64,000 bases of DNA from Pseudothauera rhizosphaerae (GCF_004801305.1 NZ_SSOD01000006.1:1-64000); one strand, 5' to 3'; shown: positions 28,299 through 43,448, numbered from the stretch's first letter. A program made the numbers and translations. The notes: generated by a model not told the origin, from the letters alone.

Positions 28299-29078
28299 AT
28301 GCGACGCGTGGTATTCAATCAGAAGGGCGGGGTCGGCAAATCCACCATCACCTGCAACCTGGCGGCCATCGGCGCGCACAAGGGTCTGCGCACGCTGGTG
28401 GTGGATCTGGACCCGCAGGGCAATTCCACCCAGTACCTGCTCGGCACCGACGGGGCTGAGCTGGATGCGACGCTCGCCGACTTCTTCGACCAGACGCTGA
28501 ACTTCAAGCTCAACCCCAAGGCAACTTCCGATTTCATCGTCGCCTCGCCCTTCGAGGGCCTGCACGTGATGCCCTCGCATCCGCAACTGGAGGAACTGCA
28601 GGGCAAGCTGGAATCGCGCTACAAGATTTACAAGCTGCGCGACGCCCTCGACGAACTGGCCGAGGACTACGACTGCGTGTGGATCGACACCCCGCCGGCG
28701 CTCAACTTCTACACCCGCTCGGCGCTGATCGCCGCCAACGCCTGCCTGATCCCCTTCGACTGCGACGACTTCTCCCGCCGCGCGCTGTACGCGCTGCTGG
28801 AAAATGTGGAGGAGATCAAGGCCGACCACAACCGGGACCTGAACGTGGAAGGCATCGTGGTGAACCAGTTCCAGCCCCGCGCCAGCCTGCCGCGCAAGGT
28901 GGTGGAGGAACTGCTGGCCGAGGGCCTGCCGGTGCTGGCCCCCTACCTGTCGTCCTCGGTCAAGATCAAGGAATCCCACGAGCAAGCGAAACCCATGATC
29001 CACCTGGACCCGCGCCACAAGCTGGCGCAGGAATTCCTCGACCTGCACGACAGCCTGGCGCGCCGCTACGGCACCTGA
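28299..29078 (+). CDS. ParA-family ATPase, orphan
   Basis: A 259-residue Walker-type ATPase with the deviant Walker A KGGVGKST (9-16), Walker A' DLDPQGNSTQYL and Walker B WIDTPPAL. It lacks an N-terminal helix-turn-helix, as in chromosomal ParA/Soj. No parB or parS-like repeat is next to it, so chromosome partition is unlikely to be its role. Orphan ParA proteins position cargo such as protein clusters, flagella or storage granules on the nucleoid. GGGAGGGAAG lies just before the ATG. It converges on uvrD with 3 bp between stops. Confidence 0.85.
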   Translation: MRRVVFNQKGGVGKSTITCNLAAIGAHKGLRTLVVDLDPQGNSTQYLLGTDGAELDATLADFFDQTLNFKLNPKATSDFIVASPFEGLHVMPSHPQLEELQGKLESRYKIYKLRDALDELAEDYDCVWIDTPPALNFYTRSALIAANACLIPFDCDDFSRRALYALLENVEEIKADHNRDLNVEGIVVNQFQPRASLPRKVVEELLAEGLPVLAPYLSSSVKIKESHEQAKPMIHLDPRHKLAQEFLDLHDSLARRYGT

Positions 29079-29081
29079 AGC

Positions 29082-31283
<2,202 letters not shown>

Positions 31284-31598
31284 CGGGACTCCTTGTGTGG
31301 TCCCATTTTACCCGCCCGCGGCAAGCGCCGAGCCCGGCCGCGGAGGAAGGCACCCGCAGGAGACGTTGTTGCAGCGCAACAACAAAAGGCTTGCAGTGGA
31401 ATGCCTGTTGGGCTATTTTGCGATTGTGCGTAGCAACAATCTGTGACGAACGGAATACTTGTAAACCGGTAATTAAACCTAAAATCAGCTACATAAATTT
31501 TCGTTGCAGTGCACACCCCTGACAGATCGCGCCCACCCATGGCCCACAAGGCCCGGCAGGCGCAAGAGGCCGCACAAGGCCGATAGGAGAATGAATCT
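31284..31598. other. Intergenic region with low-GC stretch and repeated TTGCAG elements
   Basis: Between divergent uvrD and the 31.6-kb gene. Positions about 31376-31510 are far more AT-rich than the surroundings. Contents: a perfect dyad (31365-31383), TTGCAG (31391) 17 bp from TATTTT (31414), which could be a sigma-70 promoter for the rightward gene, a further TTGCAGTGC at 31504, and a direct repeat GGCC-CACAAGGCC (31541-31553 and, with one inserted base, 31568-31581) near the ribosome site. Confidence 0.5.
31365..31383. promoter_or_regulatory. Perfect dyad GTTGTTGC-N3-GCAACAAC, possible operator
   Basis: Eight-base arms separated by AGC. It lies 8 bp upstream of a possible -35 box (31391) of the rightward gene. 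Partial copies (TTGCAGTG) recur at 31391 and 31504. The core TTGCNNNGCAA recalls PhaR-type sites at phasin promoters in beta-proteobacteria, from memory only. It could also form a short hairpin. Confidence 0.4.
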
Positions 31599-34767
<3,169 letters not shown>

Positions 34768-34778
34768 GGACCCGAACG

Positions 34779-35285
34779 ATGACATCCCTCTCCCGCCGCC
34801 GCCTTCTCGCCGCCGCCAGCGTGCTGCTCGCCGGCGGGCTCGCCACCGGCTGCGGCTTCCGCCTGCGCGGCCCGCAACCGCTGGCCTTCTCCACCATCCA
34901 TCTGGGCATCAGCGAGAACAACGAACTGGGCGCCCTGTTGGCGCGCCGCATCCGCGCCTCCGGTGCCACCGAAGTGGTCGCCGATCCGGCCCAGGCCGAG
35001 GCACGCCTGCAGATCCTGCGCAACGCTTCCCTGCGCGAGATTCTCAGCCTGACCGGCGCCGGCAAGGTGCGCGAATACCAGCTCACGCGCGAACTGGGCT
35101 TCCAGTTGCTCGACAATCAGGGCAATGCGCTGATCCCGCCCACCATGCTCACGGCGCAGCGGGACTACACTTTCCAGGACGAGCGCATTCTCGCCAAGGA
35201 ACAGGAAGAAGAGCTGCTGCAGCGCGACATGCAGGAAGAACTCGTGCGCCAGCTCATGCGCCGGCTGGCCGCCGTGCGCCAGTGA
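34779..35285 (+). CDS. lptE: LPS-assembly lipoprotein LptE
   Basis: Outer-membrane lipoprotein that plugs the LptD barrel and helps deliver lipopolysaccharide to the surface. The 168-residue product has an Arg-rich N-terminus (SLSRRRLLAAASVLLAGG) and a lipobox ending LATGC, followed by GFRLRGPQPLAF, the usual LptE opening. The leuS-lptE-holA order is a well-known proteobacterial arrangement and supports the call. GAGGA lies 9 bp before the ATG. Confidence 0.92.
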   Translation: MTSLSRRRLLAAASVLLAGGLATGCGFRLRGPQPLAFSTIHLGISENNELGALLARRIRASGATEVVADPAQAEARLQILRNASLREILSLTGAGKVREYQLTRELGFQLLDNQGNALIPPTMLTAQRDYTFQDERILAKEQEEELLQRDMQEELVRQLMRRLAAVRQ

Positions 35286-36289
35286 ACCTGCGCCCGGACC
35301 AGTTCGCCGCCCAGTTGGAGCGCCCGCTCGCGCCGCTGTGGCTGCTGCACGGCAACGAGCCGCTGCTGGTCCTCGAAGCCGCCGACGCCATCCGCGCCGC
35401 CGCCCGCAAGCAGGGTTACGAGGAACGTGAAACCCTGGTGGTCGGCCAGGGTTTCCGCTGGGACGCCCTGACGCTGGCGGCCGGCAACATGTCGCTCTTC
35501 GGCGGCAACAAGCTCATCGACCTGCGCATCCCCACCGGCAAGCCCGGGCGCGACGGTGGCGACGCCCTGCAGCGCCACGCCCGGGCGCTCCCCGAAGGCA
35601 CGCTGACCCTGATCACCTTGCCCGAACTCGACTGGCAGACACGCAAGAGCGCGTGGTTCACCGCGCTCGCCCAAACCGGCAACGTGCTGGAACTCAACGC
35701 CCCGGAACGCGAACGCCTGCCCGAGTGGATCGCCGGCCGGCTCGCCGCCCAGGGCCAGACGGCCGAACGCGAGGCGCTGCAGTTCATCGCCGACCACGTG
35801 GAGGGCAATCTCCTCGCCGCCCACCAGGAAATCCGCAAGCTCGGCCTGCTGCACGGCGAAGGCCGGCTGACGCTGGGCGAGGTGCAGGACGCGGTGCTCA
35901 ACGTGGCCCGCTACGACATCGACAAGCTGCGCCAGGCCGTGCTGGAAGGCGACCCGGCGCGCTGCGTGCGCCTGCTCGAAGGCCTCGCTGGCGAAGGCGC
36001 CGCGCCGCCGCTGGTACTGTGGGCGCTGGCCAATGAAATCCGCACCCTGGCCACCCTCAAGGCCGGCCAGGACGCCGGCCAGCCGCTGCCCATGCTGCTG
36101 AAGGCCGAGCGCGTGTTCGACGAGCGCCGCAGGCAGGCCGTGACCCGCGCCCTGCCGCGCCTCACCGGCGGCGCCCTGCGGGCCGCGCTGCTGCACGCGG
36201 CGCGCATCGACCGCATGATCAAGGGGCTGGTCGCCGGCGACGTGTGGGACGAATTCCTGCAACTCGCCCTGCGCCTCGCGCGGCGCTGA
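35282..36289 (+). CDS. holA: DNA polymerase III subunit delta
   Basis: Clamp-loader subunit that opens the sliding clamp, 335 residues. It shows the family opening PLWLLHGNEPLLVLEAADAIR, the clamp-contacting region NMSLFGGNKLIDLR, and the C-terminal collar helices. The GTG at 35282 overlaps the lptE stop by four bases (GTGA), giving tight coupling and fixing the start. Confidence 0.93.
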   Translation: MNLRPDQFAAQLERPLAPLWLLHGNEPLLVLEAADAIRAAARKQGYEERETLVVGQGFRWDALTLAAGNMSLFGGNKLIDLRIPTGKPGRDGGDALQRHARALPEGTLTLITLPELDWQTRKSAWFTALAQTGNVLELNAPERERLPEWIAGRLAAQGQTAEREALQFIADHVEGNLLAAHQEIRKLGLLHGEGRLTLGEVQDAVLNVARYDIDKLRQAVLEGDPARCVRLLEGLAGEGAAPPLVLWALANEIRTLATLKAGQDAGQPLPMLLKAERVFDERRRQAVTRALPRLTGGALRAALLHAARIDRMIKGLVAGDVWDEFLQLALRLARR

Positions 36290-36375
36290 GGTCCGCACGC
36301 CAACGCCCACAAACGCGGCGTTCGATGCTCTAATCCTCCTTTGCCTCGGCCACACGCGTTCCCACGATTCCGACG

Positions 36376-37653
36376 ATGGACATCCAGCACTACATGCACA
36401 CCCTGGGCCGCCAGGCCCGCGCCGCCTCCCGCACCGTGGCCGCCGCTTCCACGGAAGCCAAGAACGCCGCCCTGCAGGCCATGGCCGTGGAGATTCGCGC
36501 CCGCCGCGAGGCCCTGCTGGCCGCCAACGCCCGCGACCTGGAGGAAGCCCGCGCCGCCGGCCTGGAGGCCGCGCTGATCGACCGCCTGACCCTGGGCGAG
36601 AAGGGCATCGAGGCCATGGCCGCCGGCCTCGAACAGGTCGCCGCCCTGCCCGATCCGGTGGGCGAGATCACCGACGTCAAGCGCCGCCCGTCCGGCATCC
36701 AGGTGGGCAAGATGCGCGTGCCGCTGGGCGTCATCGGCATCATCTACGAGGCCCGCCCCAACGTCACCGCGGACGCCGCGGCCCTGTGCCTGAAGGCGGG
36801 CAACGCCGCCATCCTGCGCGGCGGCAAGGAGGCCCTGCACAGCAACCAGGCCATCGCCGCCTGCGTGCGCGCGGGGCTCGCCGCCGCCGGCCTGCCCGAA
36901 TACGCGGTGCAGGTGGTGGACACCACCGACCGCGCCGCCGTCGGTGAACTGATCGCCATGCCCGAGTTCGTGGACGTCATCGTGCCCCGCGGCGGCAAGG
37001 GGCTGATCGAGCGCATCTCGCGGGACGCCCGGGTGCCGGTGATCAAGCATCTGGACGGTAATTGCCACGTCTATATCGACGACGAGGCCGACCCCGCCAA
37101 GGTCGTGCCCATCGTCGAGAACGCCAAGACCCAGCGCTACGGCACTTGCAACACCGCCGAATCCCTGTTGGTATCCCGCACCGTGGCCGACCTCTTCCTG
37201 CCCGAGATCGGCCGCGTACTGGCGGGCAAGGGCGTGGAGATGCGCTGCTGCGCCGAGTCCCTCGCCCTGCTGCGGGAGGCCGGCATCCCTGCCGATCGCC
37301 TGCGGGAAGCCACCGAGGCCGACTGGCGCGAGGAATACCTGGCGCCCATCATCGCGGTGAAGCTGGTGGACGGCCTGGATGAGGCCATCGCCCACATCAA
37401 CACCTACAGCTCCGGCCACACCGAAGCCATCGTCACCGAGAACTACACCAGCGCCATGCGCTTCCTGCGCGAGGTGGATTCCGCCTCGGTGATGGTCAAC
37501 GCTTCCACCCGTTTCGCCGACGGCTTCGAATACGGCCTGGGTGCGGAGATCGGCATCTCCACGGACAAGATCCACGCCCGCGGCCCGGTGGGCCTGGAAG
37601 GGCTGACCAGCCAGAAATGGATCGTCTTCGGCAACGGCGAGGTGCGCCGCTAG
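36376..37653 (+). CDS. proA: Gamma-glutamyl phosphate reductase
   Basis: Second step of proline synthesis: NADPH reduction of glutamyl phosphate to the semialdehyde. The 425-residue enzyme has an aldehyde-dehydrogenase fold with the catalytic C258 in [13 protein letters not shown], and [18 protein letters not shown] and [17 protein letters not shown] at family positions. proB is not in the window. It lies 86 bp after holA and 22 bp before xerD. Confidence 0.97.
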   Translation: MDIQHYMHTLGRQARAASRTVAAASTEAKNAALQAMAVEIRARREALLAANARDLEEARAAGLEAALIDRLTLGEKGIEAMAAGLEQVAALPDPVGEITDVKRRPSGIQVGKMRVPLGVIGIIYEARPNVTADAAALCLKAGNAAILRGGKEALHSNQAIAACVRAGLAAAGLPEYAVQVVDTTDRAAVGELIAMPEFVDVIVPRGGKGLIERISRDARVPVIKHLDGNCHVYIDDEADPAKVVPIVENAKTQRYGTCNTAESLLVSRTVADLFLPEIGRVLAGKGVEMRCCAESLALLREAGIPADRLREATEADWREEYLAPIIAVKLVDGLDEAIAHINTYSSGHTEAIVTENYTSAMRFLREVDSASVMVNASTRFADGFEYGLGAEIGISTDKIHARGPVGLEGLTSQKWIVFGNGEVRR

Positions 37654-37675
37654 ACGCGGCTCCCACCGCCCGGCC

Positions 37676-38590
37676 ATGAGCGCCGACGCCGCCCTGCCGG
37701 CCGCCGAACGGGCCGAACTGGACGCCTTTTGCGACGCCATGTGGCTGGAGCACGGCTTGGCGCGCAACACCCTGGCCGGCTACCGCAGCGACCTGGCGCT
37801 GTTCGCCGTCTGGCTGGCCGAACGGGGCAGCCGTTTGCCCACGGCCACCCACGCCGAGCTGTCGGCCTATCTGGCCGATTTCTACAACCGCTCCAAGCCG
37901 GCCAGCCAGCGCCGCCTGCTGTCGGCCTGGCGGCGCTACTACCGGCACCTGCTGGCCAGCGGCCAGCGCAGCGACGACCCCACCACCCTGCTCGACTCAC
38001 CCCTGCCCGGACAGCGTTTCCCCAAGACCCTGTCCGAGGCCCAGGTGGAATCCCTGCTCGATGCCCCCGACCTGGACACGCCCCAGGGCCTGCGCGACCG
38101 CTGCATGCTGGAAGTGCTCTACGCCACTGGGTTGCGTGTGTCCGAACTGGTCGGCCTGCACGGTTTCTCGGTGGGGCTGGCCGAAGGCGTGGTCAGGGTC
38201 ATGGGCAAGGGCAGCAAGGAACGCCTGGTGCCCCTGGGCGAGGTCGCCGTGGACTGGATCGCCCGCTACACGCGGGAAGCACGCCCGATACTGCTCGCCG
38301 GAAAAACCAGCGACCACCTGTTCGTGAACCGTTTCGGCGGCGGTCTGAGCCGGCAGATGTTCTGGCGCATCGTCAAGCGCCATGCGCTGACGGCGGGCAT
38401 CGCTCCGGAACGCATCTCGCCGCACACGCTGCGCCACGCCTTCGCCACCCACCTGCTCAATCACGGCGCCGACCTGCGCGTGGTGCAGATGCTGCTCGGC
38501 CACGCGGACATTTCCACCACCCAGGTCTATACCCACGTCGCACGCGAACGCCTCAAGGCCCTGCACGCCCGCCACCACCCGCGCGGATAA
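37676..38590 (+). CDS. xerD: Tyrosine recombinase XerD
   Basis: Resolves chromosome dimers at dif together with XerC. The 304-residue protein has an N-terminal SAM-like DNA-binding domain and a full catalytic set: R154 (TGLRVSEL), K178 (GKGSKERLVPL), H250 and R253 (SPHTLRHAFATH), H276 (LLGHADIS) and Y285 (TTQVYTHV). It is closer to XerD than XerC by the PHTLRHAFATHLLNHGADLR segment. No dif site was noticed in the window. Confidence 0.93.
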   Translation: MSADAALPAAERAELDAFCDAMWLEHGLARNTLAGYRSDLALFAVWLAERGSRLPTATHAELSAYLADFYNRSKPASQRRLLSAWRRYYRHLLASGQRSDDPTTLLDSPLPGQRFPKTLSEAQVESLLDAPDLDTPQGLRDRCMLEVLYATGLRVSELVGLHGFSVGLAEGVVRVMGKGSKERLVPLGEVAVDWIARYTREARPILLAGKTSDHLFVNRFGGGLSRQMFWRIVKRHALTAGIAPERISPHTLRHAFATHLLNHGADLRVVQMLLGHADISTTQVYTHVARERLKALHARHHPRG

Positions 38591-38679
38591 TCGCGTAGTG
38601 GAAAACCAGCGGCGATATTCGCTGTCGCAGATTCATCGGCCCGGCAGCGTGTACCCGGACCGTAATCAAGGAAACAATC

Positions 38680-39168
38680 ATGAGCAAGAACGATCCGCAT
38701 GCGCCGGAAACACCCGCCACCCGCTTTCTGCGCCAGCACGGCGTCGCCTTTTCCAATCACCCTTATGCGTACGAGGAACACGGCGGCACGCGCGTATCGG
38801 CACGGGAATTGAACGTGCCCGAACATGCCGTGGTGAAAACCCTAGTCATGGAGGATGAAAAGGCCAGCCCCCTGATCGTGCTGATGCACGGCGACATGAA
38901 GGTATCGACCAAGGAACTGGCGCGCCAGGCAGGACGCAAGCACATCGAACCGTGCAAGCCGGAGGTGGCCAATCGCCACACCGGTTTCCTGATCGGCGGC
39001 ACCTCGCCCTTCGGCACCAAGAGGAAGATGCCGGTATTCATGGAAAAGACGATACTCGATCTGCCGCTGGTCTATATAAACGGCGGCCGACGGGGTTTTC
39101 TGGTCGGTGTGCACCCGCACGACATCCTGCGCGTGCTGCAGCCGCAGATGGTACAGGTCGGGCAATAA
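38680..39168 (+). CDS. ybaK: Cys-tRNA(Pro)/Cys-tRNA(Cys) deacylase YbaK
   Basis: Trans-editing factor that removes cysteine from mischarged tRNA-Pro. The 162-residue product belongs to the YbaK/EbsC group. The conserved Lys sits in VVKTLVMEDE, and GGTSPFGTKRKMPVFMEKTI is the GxxSPxG segment of the substrate pocket. AAGGA lies 7 bp before the ATG. Confidence 0.93.
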   Translation: MSKNDPHAPETPATRFLRQHGVAFSNHPYAYEEHGGTRVSARELNVPEHAVVKTLVMEDEKASPLIVLMHGDMKVSTKELARQAGRKHIEPCKPEVANRHTGFLIGGTSPFGTKRKMPVFMEKTILDLPLVYINGGRRGFLVGVHPHDILRVLQPQMVQVGQ

Positions 39169-39304
39169 TCTTTTTTTCAATAAGAAGGCTTTGTTATCGG
39201 GATTGATTGCTGGCAGAATGTGCGGCATCACGCGAATGCATACTTCGGCATTCATTCCGTGGCGGTGATTCCAAATACAACCCGAATCGAATAGAGGAGT
39301 AACC

Positions 39305-39682
39305 ATGGAGCTTTCCACACTGTCGCTGACAGAACTGCGCCGCCTGCAAGGCAAGGTTGAAACCGAAATCCGCCGCCGCAGCGATACGGCCCGCCGTGAT
39401 CTGCTCAAGAAAATCCAGAAGCTGGCGGCCGAAGAAGGCCTGTCGCTGTCCGACGTTCTTCAATCCGGCACGGCCGAGAAGAAGGCCAAGCCCGCGGCGC
39501 CGAAGACCCGCCGCGCCGCGAAAGGCGCAGCAAAGAAACCCGTTGCGCGCGTACCGGCGAAATACCGTCATCCGGAAGATGCCGCGCTGACCTGGAGCGG
39601 TCGCGGCCGCAAGCCGCTGTGGGTGGAACGCTGGCTGGCCGAAGGCAAGGCGCTCGAAGCGCTGCTCATCCAAGCCGCCTGA
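39305..39682 (+). CDS. H-NS family nucleoid protein
   Basis: A 125-residue DNA-binding protein that silences AT-rich DNA. The N-terminal 50 residues form a coiled-coil oligomerisation helix, the middle (about 58-85) is a Lys/Ala/Arg-rich linker, and the C-terminus YRHPEDAALTWSGRGRKPLW holds the H-NS DNA-binding motif in its beta-proteobacterial form. GAGGAG lies 6 bp upstream. The promoter region (39169-39300) is AT-rich for this genome, as expected of a self-regulated hns gene. Confidence 0.93.
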   Translation: MELSTLSLTELRRLQGKVETEIRRRSDTARRDLLKKIQKLAAEEGLSLSDVLQSGTAEKKAKPAAPKTRRAAKGAAKKPVARVPAKYRHPEDAALTWSGRGRKPLWVERWLAEGKALEALLIQAA

Positions 39683-39700
39683 GCGCTGGCACACAAGGAT

Positions 39701-39732
39701 GAAGAGGGCGGTGAATCATCACCGCCCTCTTC
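39701..39732. terminator. Bidirectional hairpin between hns-like gene and folB
   Basis: Perfect 14-bp stem (39701-39714 with 39719-39732) and a 4-nt loop between convergent genes. There is no long T run on either side, but the stem is strong and its place suggests termination from both directions. Confidence 0.7.
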
Positions 39733-39759
39733 GCATTCCCGGCGTATGAAGCGCGCGGC

Positions 39760-40137
39760 TCAGCCGGCCGTATCCGGCAGGGAATGCCCTTCGCGGCCAC
39801 GCTGGATGAACACGCCCACGCGGCGGACGTCTTTCATCACTCCCATCTTCGCGATACGGATCTTTACCCACGGCGCGCGGAATTCATCGAACAGCAGCTT
39901 CACGACGAATTCGCCCAGGGTTTCGATGAGGTTGAAATGGCGCTCGGCCAGCTCGCTGCGGATACGCTCGATCACTTCGGCATAATTGATCGTGTCCGCA
40001 ATGTCGTCGTGCTCGGCCGCGGCATCCGGAACACCGAAGGTCAGGTTCAGCTCCACCATTTGTGGTGCCGCCTTTTCGCGCGCATAGATGCCGATCCAGG
40101 CCCGTACGCGCAATTCTTCGATAAATATGAAATCCAT
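39760..40137 (-). CDS. folB: Dihydroneopterin aldolase
   Basis: Folate-pathway enzyme that cleaves dihydroneopterin to hydroxymethyl-dihydropterin. The 125-residue protein begins MDFIFIEELRVRAWIGIYAREK, with the catalytic Glu in the AREKAAPQMVELNL region and DTINYAEV and LIETLGEFV as in FolB. It is divergent from plsY, the usual neighbour in proteobacteria. Confidence 0.94.
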   Translation of the reverse strand: MDFIFIEELRVRAWIGIYAREKAAPQMVELNLTFGVPDAAAEHDDIADTINYAEVIERIRSELAERHFNLIETLGEFVVKLLFDEFRAPWVKIRIAKMGVMKDVRRVGVFIQRGREGHSLPDTAG

Positions 40138-40234
40138 GACGCCAACCCGTTAGAATCCCGCAATCCGCGGTCGATTGTATCCTGATCGGCCCGCTGCACC
40201 GGCCCTTCCCGTTTTCCCGAATCCCGTACTTCCG

Positions 40235-40837
40235 ATGGATCTATTCCTGCTGCTCGCCGCTGCCTACCTGCTCGGCTCCGTGCCCTTCGCCATCATTTCC
40301 AGCCGCCTGTTCGGCCTTGCCGATCCGCGCAAGTATGGCTCGGGCAATCCCGGCGCCACCAATGTGCTGCGCAGCGGCAACAAGGCCGCGGCGCTGCTGA
40401 CGCTGGTCGGCGACTGCCTGAAGGGCAGCGCCGCCGTGTGGCTGGCGGGAGCGCTGGGGTTCTCCGGCACCGAGGCGGCCCTTGCCGGGCTGGCGGCCTT
40501 CTTCGGCCACGTATTCTCGCTCTTCCTGCGCTTCAACGGCGGCAAGGGCGTGGCCACCGCCCTCGGCGTACTGCTGGGCATCCACCCGTGGCTGGCGCTC
40601 GTCTGCCTCGGCGTGTGGCTGGCCACGGCGGTGCTGAGCCGCTATTCGTCGGCCGCCGCGCTCGCCGCCGCGCTCGCCGCCCCGCTGGCCGGCTACCTGT
40701 TGCTGGGCACACCGGCCATCGTCGCCACCCTGCTGGTGATGGCCGCCACGCTGATCTGGCGCCACGCAGCGAACATCCGCCGCCTGATCGCCGGTACCGA
40801 GGGGCGCATCGGCGATAAATCCGGCAAAGCGGGCTGA
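40235..40837 (+). CDS. plsY: Glycerol-3-phosphate acyltransferase PlsY
   Basis: Inner-membrane enzyme that acylates glycerol-3-phosphate from acyl phosphate, the first step of phospholipid synthesis. The 200-residue product has five hydrophobic segments and the three family motifs: [24 protein letters not shown], and the C-terminal [14 protein letters not shown]. The ATG at 40235 begins directly with the first membrane helix. Convergent with tsaD, 13 bp apart. Confidence 0.95.
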   Translation: MDLFLLLAAAYLLGSVPFAIISSRLFGLADPRKYGSGNPGATNVLRSGNKAAALLTLVGDCLKGSAAVWLAGALGFSGTEAALAGLAAFFGHVFSLFLRFNGGKGVATALGVLLGIHPWLALVCLGVWLATAVLSRYSSAAALAAALAAPLAGYLLLGTPAIVATLLVMAATLIWRHAANIRRLIAGTEGRIGDKSGKAG

Positions 40838-40850
40838 GCCCGCGCCACGC

Positions 40851-41873
40851 TCAGACCGGCTTGACCAGTTCCGTGAGCGGCCAGCGCGGGCGGATGCGGA
40901 TCTCGCCGTCGCCCGCAACCCGCTCCCCGGCCGCCAGCCGCAACGCGCCGGCAAAAGCGATCATGGCGCCGTTGTCGGTACATAGCTCGGGCTCCGGGTA
41001 GTACACCCGCCAGCCACGCCGCCGCGCCGCCTCGTCCAGTTGCGCGCGCAACTGCCGGTTGGCCCCCACCCCGCCGGCCACCACCAGATGCCGCAGACCG
41101 GTGCGGCGCAGGGCCGCGAGCGCCTTCCTGACCAGCACCTCGACCACCGCCTGCTGGAAATCGGCGGCCAGATCGACCGCATCCACGGCGTGCCAGCCGG
41201 GCGCGGACACCACGTTGAGCACTGCGGTCTTGAGGCCGCTGAAGCTGAAGTCCAGATCCCCCGAGTTGAGCATCGGACGCGGCAGGCGGAAGCGCCCTGT
41301 GGTGCCCTGTTCGGCGAGGCGGGCGAGTTGCGGCCCGCCCGGGTAGCCCAGGCCGAGCAGCTTGGCGGTCTTGTCGAAAGCTTCGCCGGCGGCGTCGTCG
41401 AGGGATTCGCCGAGCAATTCGTACTCGCCCACGCCGCTCACCCGCATCAACTGGGTATGACCGCCCGACACCAGCAGCGCGACGAAGGGAAACGCGGGCG
41501 GATCGGCCGCCAGCAGCGGCGACAGCAGATGGCCTTCCAGGTGATGCACCGGCAGGGCCGGCACGCCCAGCGCCATGGCGAGCGCCTCGGCCATGCCGGC
41601 GCCGACCAGCAGCGCGCCGGCCAGTCCGGGCCCGGCCGTGTAGGCGAGCGCATCGAGTTCCCCGAGCGCGCAGCCCGCATCGGCCAGCGTCTCGCGCACC
41701 AGCAGCGGCAGGCGGCGGATGTGGTCGCGCGAGGCGAGTTCCGGCACCACGCCGCCGTAGGCCGCGTGCAGGTCGATCTGCGAATGCACGCGATGGCCCA
41801 GCAGGCCGCGCTCCGTGTCGTAGAGCGCGACGCCGGTTTCGTCGCAGGAAGACTCGATGCCCAGTACCTTCAT
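40851..41873 (-). CDS. tsaD: tRNA N6-threonylcarbamoyladenosine synthase TsaD
   Basis: Transfers threonylcarbamoyl to A37 of ANN-decoding tRNAs. The 340-residue protein begins [19 protein letters not shown] and has the metal-binding H111 and H115 in [12 protein letters not shown], plus VSGGHTQL and [10 protein letters not shown]. Full length and ordinary. Confidence 0.97.
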   Translation of the reverse strand: MKVLGIESSCDETGVALYDTERGLLGHRVHSQIDLHAAYGGVVPELASRDHIRRLPLLVRETLADAGCALGELDALAYTAGPGLAGALLVGAGMAEALAMALGVPALPVHHLEGHLLSPLLAADPPAFPFVALLVSGGHTQLMRVSGVGEYELLGESLDDAAGEAFDKTAKLLGLGYPGGPQLARLAEQGTTGRFRLPRPMLNSGDLDFSFSGLKTAVLNVVSAPGWHAVDAVDLAADFQQAVVEVLVRKALAALRRTGLRHLVVAGGVGANRQLRAQLDEAARRRGWRVYYPEPELCTDNGAMIAFAGALRLAAGERVAGDGEIRIRPRWPLTELVKPV

Positions 41874-42010
41874 GTTCCCAGTCCGTTCGTCGGAGGCGGC
41901 ATTCTACTGCAGCGCCGCAGGCGTGCCGGCAGCCCGCCGTGTCGCAGTTGGCCCCGGGCGGAATGCAAAGTACCTACAATGCACGACGAGGCAACGCATG
42001 GGCCGTGCTG

Positions 42011-43048
42011 ATGAAGATCGCCATCGTCGACGACACCCCCCTCAACCTGGTGCTGATGGAAAAGCTGGTCGGCCATCATCCGGGGTGGACGCCGCTGCCC
42101 TTCAGCCTGCCGGAGCAGGCCCTGGCCTGGTGTCTGGCCAACGAGCCGGACCTGATCATCGTCGATTACATGATGCCGGGCCTGGACGGCCTCAGCTTCA
42201 TCCGCCGCGTGCGCGCCGAGCACGCACGCGACGACGTGCCCATCCTGATGGTCACCGCCAGCGACGAGCGCAAGATCCGCTATGACGCACTGGAGGCCGG
42301 CGCCAACGACTTCCTGATCAAGCCCATCGACGCCCACGAGTTCAACCCGCGCGTGCGCAACATGCTGATGCTGCGCGAGGCGCACCTGGCGACCCGGCAG
42401 CGGGCCGAAGTCCTGGCCGACGAGGTGCGCCGCGCCACGGCCGAAATCCAGGCGCGCGAACGCGAAACGGTCACCCGGCTGGCGCGCGCCGCGGAGTTCC
42501 GCGACCCGGAAACCGGCGCCCACATCCTGCGCATGGGCCACTACTCGGCGCTGATCGCCCGCCACCTGGGCCTGCACCGCGACTACGTGGACGCCATTCT
42601 GCTGGCCGCGCCCATGCACGACGTGGGCAAGCTCGGCATCCCGGACTACATCCTGCTCAAGGCCGGCCGCCTGACCCCGGAGGAAACGACGATCATGCGC
42701 CGGCACCCGGTCATCGGCTACGACATCCTCAAGGGCTCGGGCTCGGCCATCATCCAGCTCGGCGCCAGCATCGCCCTGTCGCACCACGAGAAATTCGACG
42801 GCAGCGGCTATCCGCGCGGACGCGCCGGCACCGACATCCCCCTCGAAGGGCGCATCGTCGCCGTGGCCGACGTGTTCGATGCGCTGACCTCGCCCCGCCC
42901 GTACAAGCCCGCGTGGCCGCTCGAACGGGCAGTCGCCTGGCTGAAGGAAGGGCGCGGCGGCCATTTCGAGCCGGCCTGCGTCGATGCGCTGCTCGCCAAC
43001 TGGGACGAGGTGCTGGCCATCCGCGAACGGTTCGGTGCGGAGAACTGA
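42011..43048 (+). CDS. Response regulator with HD-GYP phosphodiesterase output
   Basis: RpfG-like protein of 345 residues. The receiver (about 1-120) carries the phospho-acceptor Asp in LIIVDYMMPGLDG and the Lys in NDFLIKPID. After a helical linker the HD-GYP domain (about 145-340) shows MHDVGKLGIPD and HHEKFDGSGYPRG, so cyclic di-GMP hydrolysis is likely. The ATG at 42011 starts directly with the receiver; its ribosome site is poor and an upstream start is possible. No sensor kinase is adjacent. Confidence 0.9.
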   Translation: MKIAIVDDTPLNLVLMEKLVGHHPGWTPLPFSLPEQALAWCLANEPDLIIVDYMMPGLDGLSFIRRVRAEHARDDVPILMVTASDERKIRYDALEAGANDFLIKPIDAHEFNPRVRNMLMLREAHLATRQRAEVLADEVRRATAEIQARERETVTRLARAAEFRDPETGAHILRMGHYSALIARHLGLHRDYVDAILLAAPMHDVGKLGIPDYILLKAGRLTPEETTIMRRHPVIGYDILKGSGSAIIQLGASIALSHHEKFDGSGYPRGRAGTDIPLEGRIVAVADVFDALTSPRPYKPAWPLERAVAWLKEGRGGHFEPACVDALLANWDEVLAIRERFGAEN

Positions 43049-43059
43049 TCCGCGGGCGT

Positions 43060-43443
43060 TCAGGTGTGTTGGATCAGCTCGATCTTGTAGCCGTCCGGGT
43101 CCTCGACGAAGGCGATCACGGTGCTGCCGTGCTTCATCGGCCCGGCTTCGCGCACCACCTTGCCGCCGCGGGCGCGGATCTCGTCACAGGCCTTGTAGGC
43201 ATCCGGCACCGCCAGCGCGATGTGGCCGAAGGCGTTGCCCAGCTCGTAGGCCGCGGTGTCCCAGTTGTGGGTCAGCTCGATCACCGCGCCGTCGGCCTCG
43301 TCCTGGTAGCCGACGAAGGCCAGCGTGAAGCGGCCTTCCGGGTAGTCCTGGCGACGCAGCAGACGCATGCCGAGCACCTCGGCGTAGAAGGCGAGGGAAC
43401 GCTCCAGGTCGCCGACCCGCAGCATGGTATGGAGAATGCGCAT
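43060..43443 (-). CDS. gloA: Lactoylglutathione lyase (glyoxalase I)
   Basis: Detoxifies methylglyoxal as its glutathione adduct. The 127-residue product has all four metal ligands at E. coli-like positions: H5, E56, H74 and E122. It begins [20 protein letters not shown]. It lies only 5 bp after the end of the protease gene on the same strand. Confidence 0.96.
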   Translation of the reverse strand: MRILHTMLRVGDLERSLAFYAEVLGMRLLRRQDYPEGRFTLAFVGYQDEADGAVIELTHNWDTAAYELGNAFGHIALAVPDAYKACDEIRARGGKVVREAGPMKHGSTVIAFVEDPDGYKIELIQHT

Positions 43444-43448
43444 GATGT

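Noticed and set aside
37676-38590. xerD as a sign of an integrated mobile element
   Set aside because: It matches housekeeping XerD, is in line with proA, and no attachment repeats, transposase or phage genes are near.
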